Origin: Flammeovirga yaeyamensis
GTDB lineage: Bacteria > Bacteroidota > Bacteroidia > Cytophagales > Flammeovirgaceae
Length of the DNA: 64,000 bases
Direction of reading: 5' to 3'
Assembly: GCF_018736045.1 (NCBI RefSeq)
Contig: NZ_CP076132.1
Span: 4,637,001-4,701,000 of the forward strand
Part shown: piece after piece, positions 44,804-53,905 of the stretch
Layout: every line of letters begins with the position of its first letter
Numbering within the stretch: position 1 is the first letter of the stretch
Position numbers and translations under genes: made by a program
The notes under the pieces: generated by a model
Database searches by the model: none
What the model saw: only the letters and a program-made list of their open reading frames with translations
What the model was told of the DNA's origin: nothing

Positions 44804-46453
44804 ATGATGAAACAAAGAATTATTACTCTCCTTTTTTTAACGCTAAGCTTACAAACGCTTTGGGGGCAAAATGCTCCAACCACATTTAAAAATCCTATCC
44901 TACCGGGATTTCACCCCGATCCTTCCATATGTAGAGTGGGTGATACGTATTACATGGTCAACTCTAGTTTCGAATGGTACCCGGGATTGCCCATTCATAA
45001 AAGTAAAGATTTAGTTAACTGGGAGTTGATTGGCTATGGTTTAGACCGACCCGATCAAATTGTTTACAAAGACGGCTTAAGAGATTCGAATGGTATTTTT
45101 GCTCCAAGTATTCGTTACCATGAAGGTACTTTTTATATCATCACCACAATGGTCGGACAAAATGGTAATTTTATTATTACTGCTAAAGACCCTGCCGGAC
45201 CTTGGAGCGATCCTAAATGGATAAAAGATGCTCCTGGTATCGACCCTTCTTTATTTTGGGATGATGATGGAAAATGTTACTACACTGGTGCAGGAATTGT
45301 TGACGGAACTGAAAAAGAATGGCCAGGTAAAAACGGTGTTTGGATGCAAGAAATTGATCCTGATAACGCCATTTTAATCGGTGAGAAAAAACAACTTACA
45401 TACGGTCACGCATCAAATGCTCGGTGGGCAGAAGGACCACACCTTTATAAGATTGATGGAGAATATATACTTCTTATTGGAGAAGGTGGAACTGGAGAAT
45501 TTCATTCTGTCACCATTTTCAACAGTAAAGATATTTGGGGACCTTACATTCCAAATCACGCCAACCCAATCATCACACATAGACATTTAGGGAAAACCTA
45601 CCCGATTATTCAACCAGGTCATGCTGATTTAATTCAAACGCAAAACGGTGAATGGTGGAGTGTTCTTTTAGCAAAACGATTGGTGGATGGGTACGTTACT
45701 TTAGCTAGAGAAACTTTCTTGGCAAAAGTAATTATGACTAAACAAGAAAGTGGAGTTACACCCATTTATAACCCAGGAATTGGCCTTCTTCAAGAAGAAC
45801 AAAAAAGACCTGATTTACCTTGGACTCCTGTCAAAAAACTAGAAGAAAAAGACGAGTTCACCTCTGATAAATTGGCATTAAAATGGAACTTCTTACGATC
45901 ACCTCAGGAAGAATGGTATCAGTTAAAAGACGATCAATTACAAATTCAACTGCGTCCAACAACTCTAACTGATTTAAGTAATCCCTCTTTTATTGGACAA
46001 AGAACTACCTCTTTTAATTATTCTGCCTCAACTAAACTATTGTTTAACTCTAAGAAAGAAAATGAAAAAGCAGGATTAGTAATCTATAGAAGACATGGAA
46101 ATCATTATCAGTTAGTGAAATCGAAGAAAGAGATTTTACTAGTGAAGACTTTTCAAAAAGGCAATAAAGGTGATGTAACTCCAGAGATTATCGCCCGAGT
46201 GCCTTATACCAAGAAAGAAGTAGTATTGAATGTTGAAGTAAAAGGAATTTCAGCTCAGTTCTACTATGGGGAAACACAAGATCAACTTCAACCTCTTGGA
46301 GGAAAACAAGATTATACCATACTATCTGATGAAGCCACTTTAAAATTTAATGGAGTCTATATCGGTATGTATGCCACTTCGGAGCAACTCCCTAGTAAAA
46401 CCAAAGCATCTTTCGATTGGTTTGATTTAAAGCCACATCAAGAATTAGAATAA
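44804..46453 (+). CDS. Secreted glycoside hydrolase family 43 (beta-xylosidase/arabinofuranosidase type)
   Basis: 549 residues from ATG 44804 (a second ATG follows at once; an upstream TTG adds only three residues). Signal peptide to about WGQ (22). The five-bladed GH43 propeller at about 28-325 has catalytic D39 (FHPDPS), D147 (GIDPSLFWDDDG) and E210 (RWAEGPHL). A C-terminal beta-sandwich at about 345-545 resembles the domain found after GH43 in xylosidases. It would release xylose or arabinose from plant or algal glycans. No SusCD pair is adjacent. A strong hairpin follows. Confidence 0.92.
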   Translation: MMKQRIITLLFLTLSLQTLWGQNAPTTFKNPILPGFHPDPSICRVGDTYYMVNSSFEWYPGLPIHKSKDLVNWELIGYGLDRPDQIVYKDGLRDSNGIFAPSIRYHEGTFYIITTMVGQNGNFIITAKDPAGPWSDPKWIKDAPGIDPSLFWDDDGKCYYTGAGIVDGTEKEWPGKNGVWMQEIDPDNAILIGEKKQLTYGHASNARWAEGPHLYKIDGEYILLIGEGGTGEFHSVTIFNSKDIWGPYIPNHANPIITHRHLGKTYPIIQPGHADLIQTQNGEWWSVLLAKRLVDGYVTLARETFLAKVIMTKQESGVTPIYNPGIGLLQEEQKRPDLPWTPVKKLEEKDEFTSDKLALKWNFLRSPQEEWYQLKDDQLQIQLRPTTLTDLSNPSFIGQRTTSFNYSASTKLLFNSKKENEKAGLVIYRRHGNHYQLVKSKKEILLVKTFQKGNKGDVTPEIIARVPYTKKEVVLNVEVKGISAQFYYGETQDQLQPLGGKQDYTILSDEATLKFNGVYIGMYATSEQLPSKTKASFDWFDLKPHQELE

Positions 46454-46459
46454 AACAAA

Positions 46460-46485
46460 GGGGATGCCACTAAAAAGGCATCCCC
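46460..46485. terminator. Bidirectional terminator between GH43 and the lipoprotein gene
   Basis: GGGGATGCC at 46460-46468 pairs with GGCATCCCC at 46477-46485, 8-nt loop. A T-rich tract lies on both sides (CACTTTACTTT on plus; TTTGTTTTATTC on minus). Confidence 0.75.
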
Positions 46486-46550
46486 CACTTTACTTTGATG
46501 GAAAATAGTTTGACTAAATTTTAATCCAACTATTTAGTTCTCTTATTATA

Positions 46551-47552
46551 TTAATTCTCTCTACGAACTTTTAAGCCTCCTCTTACACCAATGAAACCAT
46601 AGTAGTCGTAACCTTCTGACAAGTCTACTACTTTTTCTGTTCCATCAGCAGTTGTGATTGTGATGATGTAATCACATTCGCCACTACCATAATCTACTGT
46701 AATTGTATCATCGCCTCTTGTAATCACCTCAGTTCCTTGAAGTGCTACAAATACTGGACGTTCACCCGAACATCTTGGCGAGAATACCAATGCCGAAGTA
46801 ATCTCTGAAGTAAAACCTGAATTTTCTCCAGTTGATGTTACAGTTAAAGTACCTGTAACTGTTTTTGTACCATTATCCACTTCTTCTTGTAAAGATCTTA
46901 CAATTGTTTCCGTATAAGCTGCTACATCTTCAGTAGCCGGATGATCAATGGTCACATTTGTTGTTTTTGTTAATGTAGCAGAAGCAATTTTTGGTTTCTT
47001 ACCTTCCTCTACTACCTCTTCAAAAACCACATTTTCTCCAGTAATCGAAGAAGTACCATTTACTGTATTGTCGTTTCTAGAAAAGTCTTGGAAAGTAGTA
47101 GAATGTGCCATGCTCGACTCTCCAAATGTATGCGTACTTGTTACTACACCACTGATTGTTTCCCCTTCTCGGTTTTCACACAAACCATTAGAGAAATCCA
47201 TTACGACAGTTCTCGTATCGTTTTCATTTGTGATAGTGATGTCCGCACAATCAGCGTGATGACGAGCAAAGAAACGTCGAGCACCAGGTCTAAACGGTCT
47301 TCTTTGTACATCGTCCTCACTGTCTGATGTGGTTCTGAATGAAGATGATGATGAAGCAGTACTAGATTCCATCATGTCTTCTGAAATGTTGTCTGTGTAG
47401 TCTTGTGCTTCTAAAGCAGAAGAAATCAGGTCAGAGCTTGTCTCGTCAAGAGTCGTATTTAATGAGCTTGAGTCATTATCTTTTAACGAGTCACATGACA
47501 TTGCCGATACGGCTAAAACAGAAATGATAAGAGCAAATTTTTTAAGTTTCAT
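46551..47552 (-). CDS. Hypothetical lipoprotein with low-complexity Ser/Thr linker
   Basis: 333 residues. The lipobox is SAMSC followed by DSL (Cys at about 20). Residues 22-90 are Ser/Asp/Glu-rich, including the run SSTASSSSSF and a short Arg-rich patch (RRPFRPGARRFFARHH). The mature domain is Thr-rich and beta-rich, with four cysteines (ADCADI, GLCENR, SPRCSG, GECDYI) that could pair. No family is recognised; similar lipoproteins occur in marine Bacteroidota. It is surface or periplasmic by its signal. Confidence 0.75.
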   Translation of the reverse strand: MKLKKFALIISVLAVSAMSCDSLKDNDSSSLNTTLDETSSDLISSALEAQDYTDNISEDMMESSTASSSSSFRTTSDSEDDVQRRPFRPGARRFFARHHADCADITITNENDTRTVVMDFSNGLCENREGETISGVVTSTHTFGESSMAHSTTFQDFSRNDNTVNGTSSITGENVVFEEVVEEGKKPKIASATLTKTTNVTIDHPATEDVAAYTETIVRSLQEEVDNGTKTVTGTLTVTSTGENSGFTSEITSALVFSPRCSGERPVFVALQGTEVITRGDDTITVDYGSGECDYIITITTADGTEKVVDLSEGYDYYGFIGVRGGLKVRREN

Positions 47553-47678
47553 AATCTTTATTTTTTTTAGAATGCGTTCAATAATTCAATTTCGAATCCC
47601 GGTTTCAATCCAATAAAGAGGTGTACCTAAAACTTGTACTCTATTTTTTTGAAATATTTTTTACTTTTTACAAAAAAA

Positions 47679-47702
47679 TGCCCTTACATACATGTAAAGG
47701 CA
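47679..47702 (-). terminator. Terminator of the tandem beta-sandwich gene
   Basis: TGCCCTTACAT at 47679-47689 pairs with ATGTAAAGGCA at 47692-47702 (one mismatch/G.U). A U7 run follows on the minus strand and a T6 run on the plus strand, so it may work both ways. Confidence 0.8.
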
Positions 47703-47722
47703 CTTTTTTGAAGATATTTTTT

Positions 47723-48769
47723 TTACAAATTATTTTCGTCGGTACTTCTAATCACGATTTCATCTATATCTAAATCGCCATACCATAACCTCAGAATTCC
47801 AATCTTACCTGTAAAATCATACTTTGGAGAAATACTTATCCGATGAGTAAACCAATCAGATTCAGCAATATTTTTTGAAGCTTCAGCATCATTAGAAGAA
47901 ATAATAGATTCATCATTTCCTACATCAAGTAATTTGATTTGTCTTTTAAACTTCCCTCTTGTTTTTACACTAATCGTATAACTTTCCCCTTTTTTAAACT
48001 GAAATTCATTCTTTAAAAACACTATAGTATTGGCCGATTGTCTAGTTTCTTCAATAGATAACTGAAGAAATGAATTTCCATATTGATTATTTACAGACAA
48101 ACTTCTAGCTAAGCCTTCTTGTTGGAATGCTTTAAATTTAAAGTGCTCGCCCACATTACTTGATGTCATCACGGAGAAATCACATTTGTACACCTCATGC
48201 GGCAATTGGGCATATCTATTTTTTATTCTAGAAACGGTAGACACCTTAATGTCATCTACATCTAATACTCCATTCCAATTTCTTAGAATAGCAATTTGAC
48301 CCACAAAATTATCTGTAGGCGAATATTCTAAAGTATGCTCGTGCCATTCCAATGAGTAATCTTTATCATTTGCGGCATTAAAAGAGGCCCCTTTTACGAC
48401 CGCTTTCATCGTTTTGATATCAATTAATCTCAGACCTCTCTCAAACGGTCCTCTTGTCTTTAACGTAATAGTGTAGGTTGCCCCTCTATGAAAATGAATC
48501 TTTTTCATATCTCTAATCAGAGAATTGTATTCTGTTTTGGAATCCATACCGGGAATATCAAATCTTAGAAATTTATTCCCATGTTCTTTTACTACAGAAA
48601 TCGTTCTCTTCACGGTAGCATTCGAATAAGCTTCTACTTTATACTCATTGTTCAAAAGTAGATTTTCTCCCTCTTGTTTTGCATCGAATGTATTTTGGTA
48701 AATGACATCTTGTCCAAAACTTACCAAATAAAAAACCGTGGTAAATAGTAAAGTTAGTGTCGTCTTCAT
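47723..48769 (-). CDS. Secreted protein with two tandem carbohydrate-binding-like beta-sandwich domains
   Basis: 348 residues with a signal peptide ending near SFGQ (19). Two related halves: about 21-178 and 192-343. They share YTITLKTRG.F.R.....I / YTISVKTRGKF.RQIKLLD, then W..HTLEYSP.DNFVGQIAILRNW and WFTHRISISPKYDFTGKIGILRLW, and end in VLDVDDIKV / DLDIDEIVI. This pattern is typical of CBM4/9-like jelly-roll modules. No catalytic domain is attached. It may bind polysaccharide at the surface. It is encoded alone with its own terminator. Confidence 0.75.
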   Translation of the reverse strand: MKTTLTLLFTTVFYLVSFGQDVIYQNTFDAKQEGENLLLNNEYKVEAYSNATVKRTISVVKEHGNKFLRFDIPGMDSKTEYNSLIRDMKKIHFHRGATYTITLKTRGPFERGLRLIDIKTMKAVVKGASFNAANDKDYSLEWHEHTLEYSPTDNFVGQIAILRNWNGVLDVDDIKVSTVSRIKNRYAQLPHEVYKCDFSVMTSSNVGEHFKFKAFQQEGLARSLSVNNQYGNSFLQLSIEETRQSANTIVFLKNEFQFKKGESYTISVKTRGKFKRQIKLLDVGNDESIISSNDAEASKNIAESDWFTHRISISPKYDFTGKIGILRLWYGDLDIDEIVIRSTDENNL

Positions 48770-49070
48770 GTTGGTGTTAATAAGTAAATAATAATTCTTT
48801 CAGTTCTTTTGCTGGATATACTGAATAAAGTAAATGTTCTCAATGTTACACATAAATCAGACAATCAGATACATCAAATTATTCTGATTATAAATCAATC
48901 CTATCTTATTTTGTTTTTAGTAATACATAAATTATCAATCAAAGAACACTTGTTATTCTAATTCAATTTTCTCTATCTTTAAAAAATATTACTTTTGAAC
49001 ACATTTACTGATTCAATCATTTTCACTGTTGACAATTACTCTTCAGCAGAAAAGCTTCACTATTTTTTAA
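48770..49070. other. Divergent intergenic region with a -7 box for the ECF sigma gene
   Basis: 301 bp between the tandem beta-sandwich gene (minus) and the sigma-factor operon (plus). TACTTTTG at 48990-48997 matches TAnnTTTG, 74 bp before the sigma gene start; no clear -33 element accompanies it. Nothing else is recognised. Confidence 0.4.
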
Positions 49071-49652
49071 ATGGATCAACAACACTGGAAAGCATTAAAA
49101 GAAAAGGACGACGAGAAGGCGTTAAAGTATTTTTATGATCAATACATTAAGCTACTCTATAAATACGGCTATCATTTTTGTCAGGATGCCGCATTAGTGG
49201 AGGACTGTGTCCAAGATTTATTTCTAAGGATTTGGGAAAAAAGAAGAACTTTAGGTGATACTGATAATGTAAAGCTCTATCTGATGGTCGCTTTAAAAAG
49301 AAGCATCTTCGAAAAAATAAAGAAGGGAAGCAAGGTATCTACCGACGAACAAATCGAAGATACTTTTGATGTTACATTTACCATGGAGGAATCTATTATA
49401 TCTTCAGAAACAGATCAGATAAACAAAGACAAACTATTAAAGACTTTAGAAACGCTTTCTGGAAGACAAAAAGAGGTGATTTATCTACGTTTTTATAATG
49501 GGTTTACTCCAGAAGAAGTGAGCGAGGTAATGAATATTAGCAATCAATCGGTAAGAAATTTACAAGCCTCTGCCCTTAAAAAAATGAGAAATAATATGGG
49601 TGATGGTATCAATTTGGTCTTACTCGGATTTTTTATTGAAAATTTCTATTAA
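49071..49652 (+). CDS. FecI-like ECF sigma factor (Bacteroides-type sigma-70)
   Basis: 193 residues. Region 2 at about 18-80 (FYDQYIKLLYKYGYHFCQDA, then VEDCVQDLFLRIWEKR). Region 4 at about 125-178 (LSGRQKEVIYLRFYNGFTPE, then EVSEVMNISNQSVRNLQ). A short hydrophobic C-terminus (LVLLGFFIENFY) is unusual for a soluble sigma and is seen in some Bacteroidota members. It is followed 53 bp later by a FecR-type anti-sigma gene and a TonB-dependent receptor gene, forming the classic surface-signalling cassette. Confidence 0.93.
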   Translation: MDQQHWKALKEKDDEKALKYFYDQYIKLLYKYGYHFCQDAALVEDCVQDLFLRIWEKRRTLGDTDNVKLYLMVALKRSIFEKIKKGSKVSTDEQIEDTFDVTFTMEESIISSETDQINKDKLLKTLETLSGRQKEVIYLRFYNGFTPEEVSEVMNISNQSVRNLQASALKKMRNNMGDGINLVLLGFFIENFY

Positions 49653-49705
49653 AAATTGAGTACAAACCTCATTCTGTTCACTTTACTGAATATAACTAGA
49701 AAAAA

Positions 49706-50659
49706 ATGCCGTCAATTGATAAATATATAGAGAATAAAGATTTTGTTGCTTGGGCGTTAGGGGACGACTCCTTTAATGACTACTGGAAACAATATTTAGA
49801 TCAGCATCCTGAAGAATCTGAAGATATTGAGGCTGCCAAATCTTTTGTACAGAAAACTTCTGTAAAAGATCCTTATTTCTCCGTTCAGAGAGAAAAGGAA
49901 TTGTGGGATCAGATCTCTGCCAAAGTAGTTCCTAGTAAAACGACCAAAACTGTTTCTATGCAATGGTGGAAATATGCTGTAGCTGTAGTTGTATTAGGGT
50001 TCATAGCTTCTTTCTATTTTCTGTACTTTGTGCCAAGTAATCATGTTGAAATTGCACATAAAGGCTATACAAAAGATGTGGATTTACCAGATGGATCTAA
50101 GGTCGCTTTAAATGCTGAATCAACGATATCATTTAATAAATCTGAGTTTTCTAAGGAACGTCTTATCGAACTGAAAGGAGAAGCCTTCTTTGAAGTAGAG
50201 AAAGGCACGTTATTCCAAGTACAATCTGAAAAAGGTAATGTGACCGTTCTTGGTACAAGTTTCAATATTTATTCTAGAAACGATAAATGGACGGTTGAAT
50301 GTTTCTCTGGTAAAGTTTTAGTAGAAGATAGAGCAGGTAAATCGGTCACTTTAACCAAAGGTGAAGGTGTAGCATATAAGGATGGTGACTTCGTTTCTTT
50401 AAATACTAAAGGAAAATTACCGTCTTGGAAACAAGGTATATTTACTTATCAAAATGAAACTTTGGAAGAGGTATTCCAAGAGGTGCAAAGACAATTTGAT
50501 GTACGCATCATATATAAAAACCCTAAAGTTCAACATTTAAGATTTACAGGTACAATTACCAACAAATCTTTGGAAACTACTTTAGAAGTAATTTCGAAAA
50601 CAATGGGTATCAATTATCAAATTAACAAGGATAAAAAAGAGGTTGAGATCTCTATGTAA
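49706..50659 (+). CDS. FecR-type anti-sigma factor
   Basis: 317 residues. The cytoplasmic N-terminus (1-88) has the SVKDPYFSVQREKELWDQI segment that should bind the sigma factor. One membrane helix lies at about 89-112 (YAVAVVVLGFIASFYFLYFV). The periplasmic FecR domain at about 118-215 has DLPDGSKVALNAESTISF and VLGTSFNIYSR, and a DUF4974-type signalling domain at 245-317 has ETLEEVFQEVQRQFDVRI. It transmits the receptor signal to the ECF sigma. The last 17 bp overlap the receptor gene. Confidence 0.94.
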   Translation: MPSIDKYIENKDFVAWALGDDSFNDYWKQYLDQHPEESEDIEAAKSFVQKTSVKDPYFSVQREKELWDQISAKVVPSKTTKTVSMQWWKYAVAVVVLGFIASFYFLYFVPSNHVEIAHKGYTKDVDLPDGSKVALNAESTISFNKSEFSKERLIELKGEAFFEVEKGTLFQVQSEKGNVTVLGTSFNIYSRNDKWTVECFSGKVLVEDRAGKSVTLTKGEGVAYKDGDFVSLNTKGKLPSWKQGIFTYQNETLEEVFQEVQRQFDVRIIYKNPKVQHLRFTGTITNKSLETTLEVISKTMGINYQINKDKKEVEISM

Positions 50660-53180
50660 TTACTTTATTTTTCTGACTTCTTTACTTTATACTACGAACA
50701 TTATTGCCCAAGAGGAAGTCACTTTCACTGCTCAATTTCATGAGGAGCCTATTCAACACGTCTTTAAAGAAATAGAAAAGACATTCAATGTTTATATTTC
50801 TTATAGCGAGAAAACCCTAAAAGAACATAAGGTAACAGCCTCAATTCAAAAGGCGAATTTGTACACAACATTAACCCAAACATTGGCTGGATCTTCTTTA
50901 GTTTTTGAGGAAGTGGACGACAAATTTATTGTGATTAAAACAAAAGTCTATGCAAAAATAGAACTAGAAGGCAGAGTCACTGATGAAAATAATGAACCTC
51001 TACCCTATGCTTTTATCAAAATCAAAAACACTGGGCTTGCTTCTGATACGGAAGGTAGATATCATATTGTGGCATTTGAAAACGATAGCTTAACTTTTTC
51101 TTATTTGGGGTATTATCCTCAAACATTATCTATACAAAAAGTACTTGATAAAAAAGGGGGCATCAAATTATATAGAAATACACAGGAACTTCCGGAATTG
51201 GTCTATGAAAAACAGCTGAATGAAATCAGTCAGGTCAACCAAGTGGCCGGTATGGGTAAAGAAGTAAAAAACTCAGGAATAGGCAATCTATCCACTGCTG
51301 AAAATGATAATTTATATTATGCGGTAAAGTTGCTTCCTAGTGTGAGTAATACCGGATTTTCTTCCGCTTTAGAAGTAAGAGGTGGAGAGGAGGATCAGAA
51401 CCTCACTTTGGTTGATAAATTCCCGATGTATCAGTTGGATCATTACTTCGGATTGGAGAATGTGATCAATCCTGATTTAACCAATTCGGCTACTTTTTAT
51501 GCAGGCGGATTTAATAGTCAATATGGCTCGAGGATATCCAGTATTTTAGATATCCGTTTAAAAAATCCACCATTAGATTATGTAGAAGGAAATGTTGGAG
51601 TAAGTTTATTAGGTTACAAAGGATATTTATCTTTACCCATCGTTAAAGGAAAACTAGCCGTTTTGGGATCTTATAGAAAATACCATGGAGCCATTGAAAA
51701 ATGGTTGTATGATAGAGCAAAATCTACAGATATAGAAAATTCGGATTACAACCCGGATCAATTGGCACTTTACCAACAGCAACTTTCCCCTGAAATTGAT
51801 TACCACGATGCCAACGCAAAAATGGTGTATCAGATGAGTGAGTCTGATGAGTTATCGTTTAGTTTTTTAAACTCAAGAGATAATTATTATACCTCTTATG
51901 ATTTAAGACCTAGACGTCTTAATCGATTAAAGTTTACCAATAGCGATGAGCGTTTCTGGAAAAACAATGCATTTACCTTAGAGTGGAAAAAAGAAAAAGA
52001 GAACTTCACATCATCAGTCTATTCTTCTTATTCTGAAAATGAAAGATATAGAAAAAAGATATTTCATGTAAGAGATACTACTCGTGTATTGCCACAGCAA
52101 CGAACTTTGGAGACCTATCAAAAGCTGAAGGATTTTAGTATTCATTCCGATCAGTCGATAAAGTTTAATAAAGGAGTATTTGATTTTGGTGCAGTCTACT
52201 CTTCTTTTAATGTGCAAAAAGAACTCAAACCAGAATCGTATTTTTCCTATTACGTAGATAGCACACATCAATCACATCAGTTAGGTATCTATTCTCAATA
52301 TACTTTTAACCTGAAGAGATTAAAGCTAACTGCAGGAGGAAGACTTTGGTATTATCAACCGACTGCTAAACCTTATTTTGCTCCAAGATTACAAGGAGAA
52401 TTGGCATTGGATCCTCAAAATAAATATGCTTTTACTTTCTCTATGGGTAGGTATTATCAGTTTATCCGTGAGTTATCTGATGAGTTGACCTATGATAGCT
52501 ATTGGATTATTTCTGATGGAAATCGTATTCCAGTAATCAATGCTAATCATTTTATTGGAGGATTTAAAGCACGACAAAAAAGTCATACTTTTAATATAGA
52601 AGGCTATTTGAAAAATAGTGACGGAGAAATGTCGGATCTGGCTTTTAGAAATGTCGTTTTCTTTAGGGATTATATTGGAACAGGTCAGTCGTATGGTGTC
52701 GATATGATTTACGAGTACAATCATAAAAATTGGTACAACTACATCAGTTATGGCTACAACCAATATGTGAAAACGTATACTGAGAGAGAACAAGAGAAAA
52801 AAACAACACATTTGGTTCAGCTTGCTTCTGTGTACACCAACAAACATTGGAAAATTGGTTTAACATGGTTGCTTAGAGATGTAAATTACGATATCAATTC
52901 TTTATTGGCTTCTCGTTCTTCTAACACTGATAACCCTTCCACTTATTCACCCTATGACGTTCCTCTTTACCATCGGTTAGATTTCACTTCTTCTTATGGA
53001 TTCCGACTTGGCAAACGTTCAAAGGGTGAAATTGTATTTACAGTATATGACCTCTACAATCAAAAAAATACAGAGGAAAGACAGATTACTTCCTTAGGCT
53101 CTGATAGCTTGGAGTTTATACTTACAGATATTTCTCAATTAGGTATTTTGCCAAATCTATCTTTTAATCTAATTTTTTAA
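50643..53180 (+). CDS. TonB-dependent outer-membrane receptor with STN signalling domain
   Basis: 845 residues from a TTG at 50643, which lies 17 bp inside fecR; no ATG is available before the signal peptide (YFIFLTSLLYTTNIIAQ). An STN domain covers about 25-100 (PIQHVFKEIEKTFNVYISYS), a carboxypeptidase-regulatory-like domain about 108-190, a plug about 205-320 (YAVKLLPSVSNTGFSSALEV), and the barrel the rest, ending ISQLGILPNLSFNLIF with a terminal Phe. The STN domain talks to the adjacent FecR, so uptake is autoregulated. No SusD partner follows, so the ligand may be a siderophore or other small compound rather than a glycan. Confidence 0.93.
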   Translation: MRSLCNYFIFLTSLLYTTNIIAQEEVTFTAQFHEEPIQHVFKEIEKTFNVYISYSEKTLKEHKVTASIQKANLYTTLTQTLAGSSLVFEEVDDKFIVIKTKVYAKIELEGRVTDENNEPLPYAFIKIKNTGLASDTEGRYHIVAFENDSLTFSYLGYYPQTLSIQKVLDKKGGIKLYRNTQELPELVYEKQLNEISQVNQVAGMGKEVKNSGIGNLSTAENDNLYYAVKLLPSVSNTGFSSALEVRGGEEDQNLTLVDKFPMYQLDHYFGLENVINPDLTNSATFYAGGFNSQYGSRISSILDIRLKNPPLDYVEGNVGVSLLGYKGYLSLPIVKGKLAVLGSYRKYHGAIEKWLYDRAKSTDIENSDYNPDQLALYQQQLSPEIDYHDANAKMVYQMSESDELSFSFLNSRDNYYTSYDLRPRRLNRLKFTNSDERFWKNNAFTLEWKKEKENFTSSVYSSYSENERYRKKIFHVRDTTRVLPQQRTLETYQKLKDFSIHSDQSIKFNKGVFDFGAVYSSFNVQKELKPESYFSYYVDSTHQSHQLGIYSQYTFNLKRLKLTAGGRLWYYQPTAKPYFAPRLQGELALDPQNKYAFTFSMGRYYQFIRELSDELTYDSYWIISDGNRIPVINANHFIGGFKARQKSHTFNIEGYLKNSDGEMSDLAFRNVVFFRDYIGTGQSYGVDMIYEYNHKNWYNYISYGYNQYVKTYTEREQEKKTTHLVQLASVYTNKHWKIGLTWLLRDVNYDINSLLASRSSNTDNPSTYSPYDVPLYHRLDFTSSYGFRLGKRSKGEIVFTVYDLYNQKNTEERQITSLGSDSLEFILTDISQLGILPNLSFNLIF

Positions 53181-53382
53181 TCATTTTAAGGATTGTTATA
53201 AATAAAACATAATTTATTATTTGCAAATGTTTACATAACTATTAAATTTGTGAATATAATAAGCAAACGTGTTTCATAATTACCTATACCTAATTCAATT
53301 TTTTAAATCATAAACAAACTGGTCGTTAATGTAACACACTTGTAAATACCTTTTACTACTTATCATTTTTTTGATACTAAAT

Positions 53383-53781
53383 ATGAAAAATTCAGGCAAT
53401 CTATATCCAAAGAATTCAAAGCAAGCAGAACTTAACCGAAAGAAACAAACTCTCTTTGATCAAGGATGGAACGAATCTCCAGACATCTACATTGATAGGT
53501 TAAAGAAAATGTTGCAAGACAGTCAAAGATACATTGACAAATTACACAAAACAGTGTATGATAAGAATCAGAAAATGGAGGATATGCAAAATCACATCTA
53601 TTTTCTTGAAGATGAACTGTATCATTTAACGAACCAACCTCAAGAAAACTTTGAAGGTCAAGAAGATCAAAATCAAATGTTCGAAATGCACAAGAATGAT
53701 AACTATTCTGATGAACAGGGTAATTATGATATGATGCATAAAGAGGATTCACAAGATATTAAAAGAGACTTGGCTTATTAG
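53383..53781 (+). CDS. Small polar coiled-coil protein, unknown function
   Basis: 132 residues from ATG 53383 (a TTG at 53371 adds four residues). It is soluble; the centre, about 35-85, is a coiled coil (IDRLKKMLQDSQRYIDKLHK, then QNHIYFLEDELYHL), and the tail is Asn/Asp/Glu/Met-rich and probably disordered. No family is recognised. A strong terminator follows, supporting it as a separate transcription unit. Confidence 0.65.
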   Translation: MKNSGNLYPKNSKQAELNRKKQTLFDQGWNESPDIYIDRLKKMLQDSQRYIDKLHKTVYDKNQKMEDMQNHIYFLEDELYHLTNQPQENFEGQEDQNQMFEMHKNDNYSDEQGNYDMMHKEDSQDIKRDLAY

Positions 53782-53802
53782 TCATAAAATATATTTAGCA
53801 AG

Positions 53803-53842
53803 AAGAGGTTATTTCATTGTTATGGAATAACCTCTTTTTTTT
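53803..53842 (+). terminator. Intrinsic terminator after the polar coiled-coil gene
   Basis: AAGAGGTTATT at 53803-53813 and AATAACCTCTT at 53826-53836 form an 11-bp perfect stem, with a T8 run at 53835-53842. Confidence 0.9.
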
Positions 53843-53905
53843 ATGTGGTGATTTTACTTAATTAGGGGAAATTTAAACTTTCAAAGAATCATCAATTTTA
53901 CTGGA

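Noticed and set aside
44804-53180. Polysaccharide utilisation locus
   Set aside because: GH43 and a TonB receptor are present, but there is no SusD and terminators and unrelated genes separate them.
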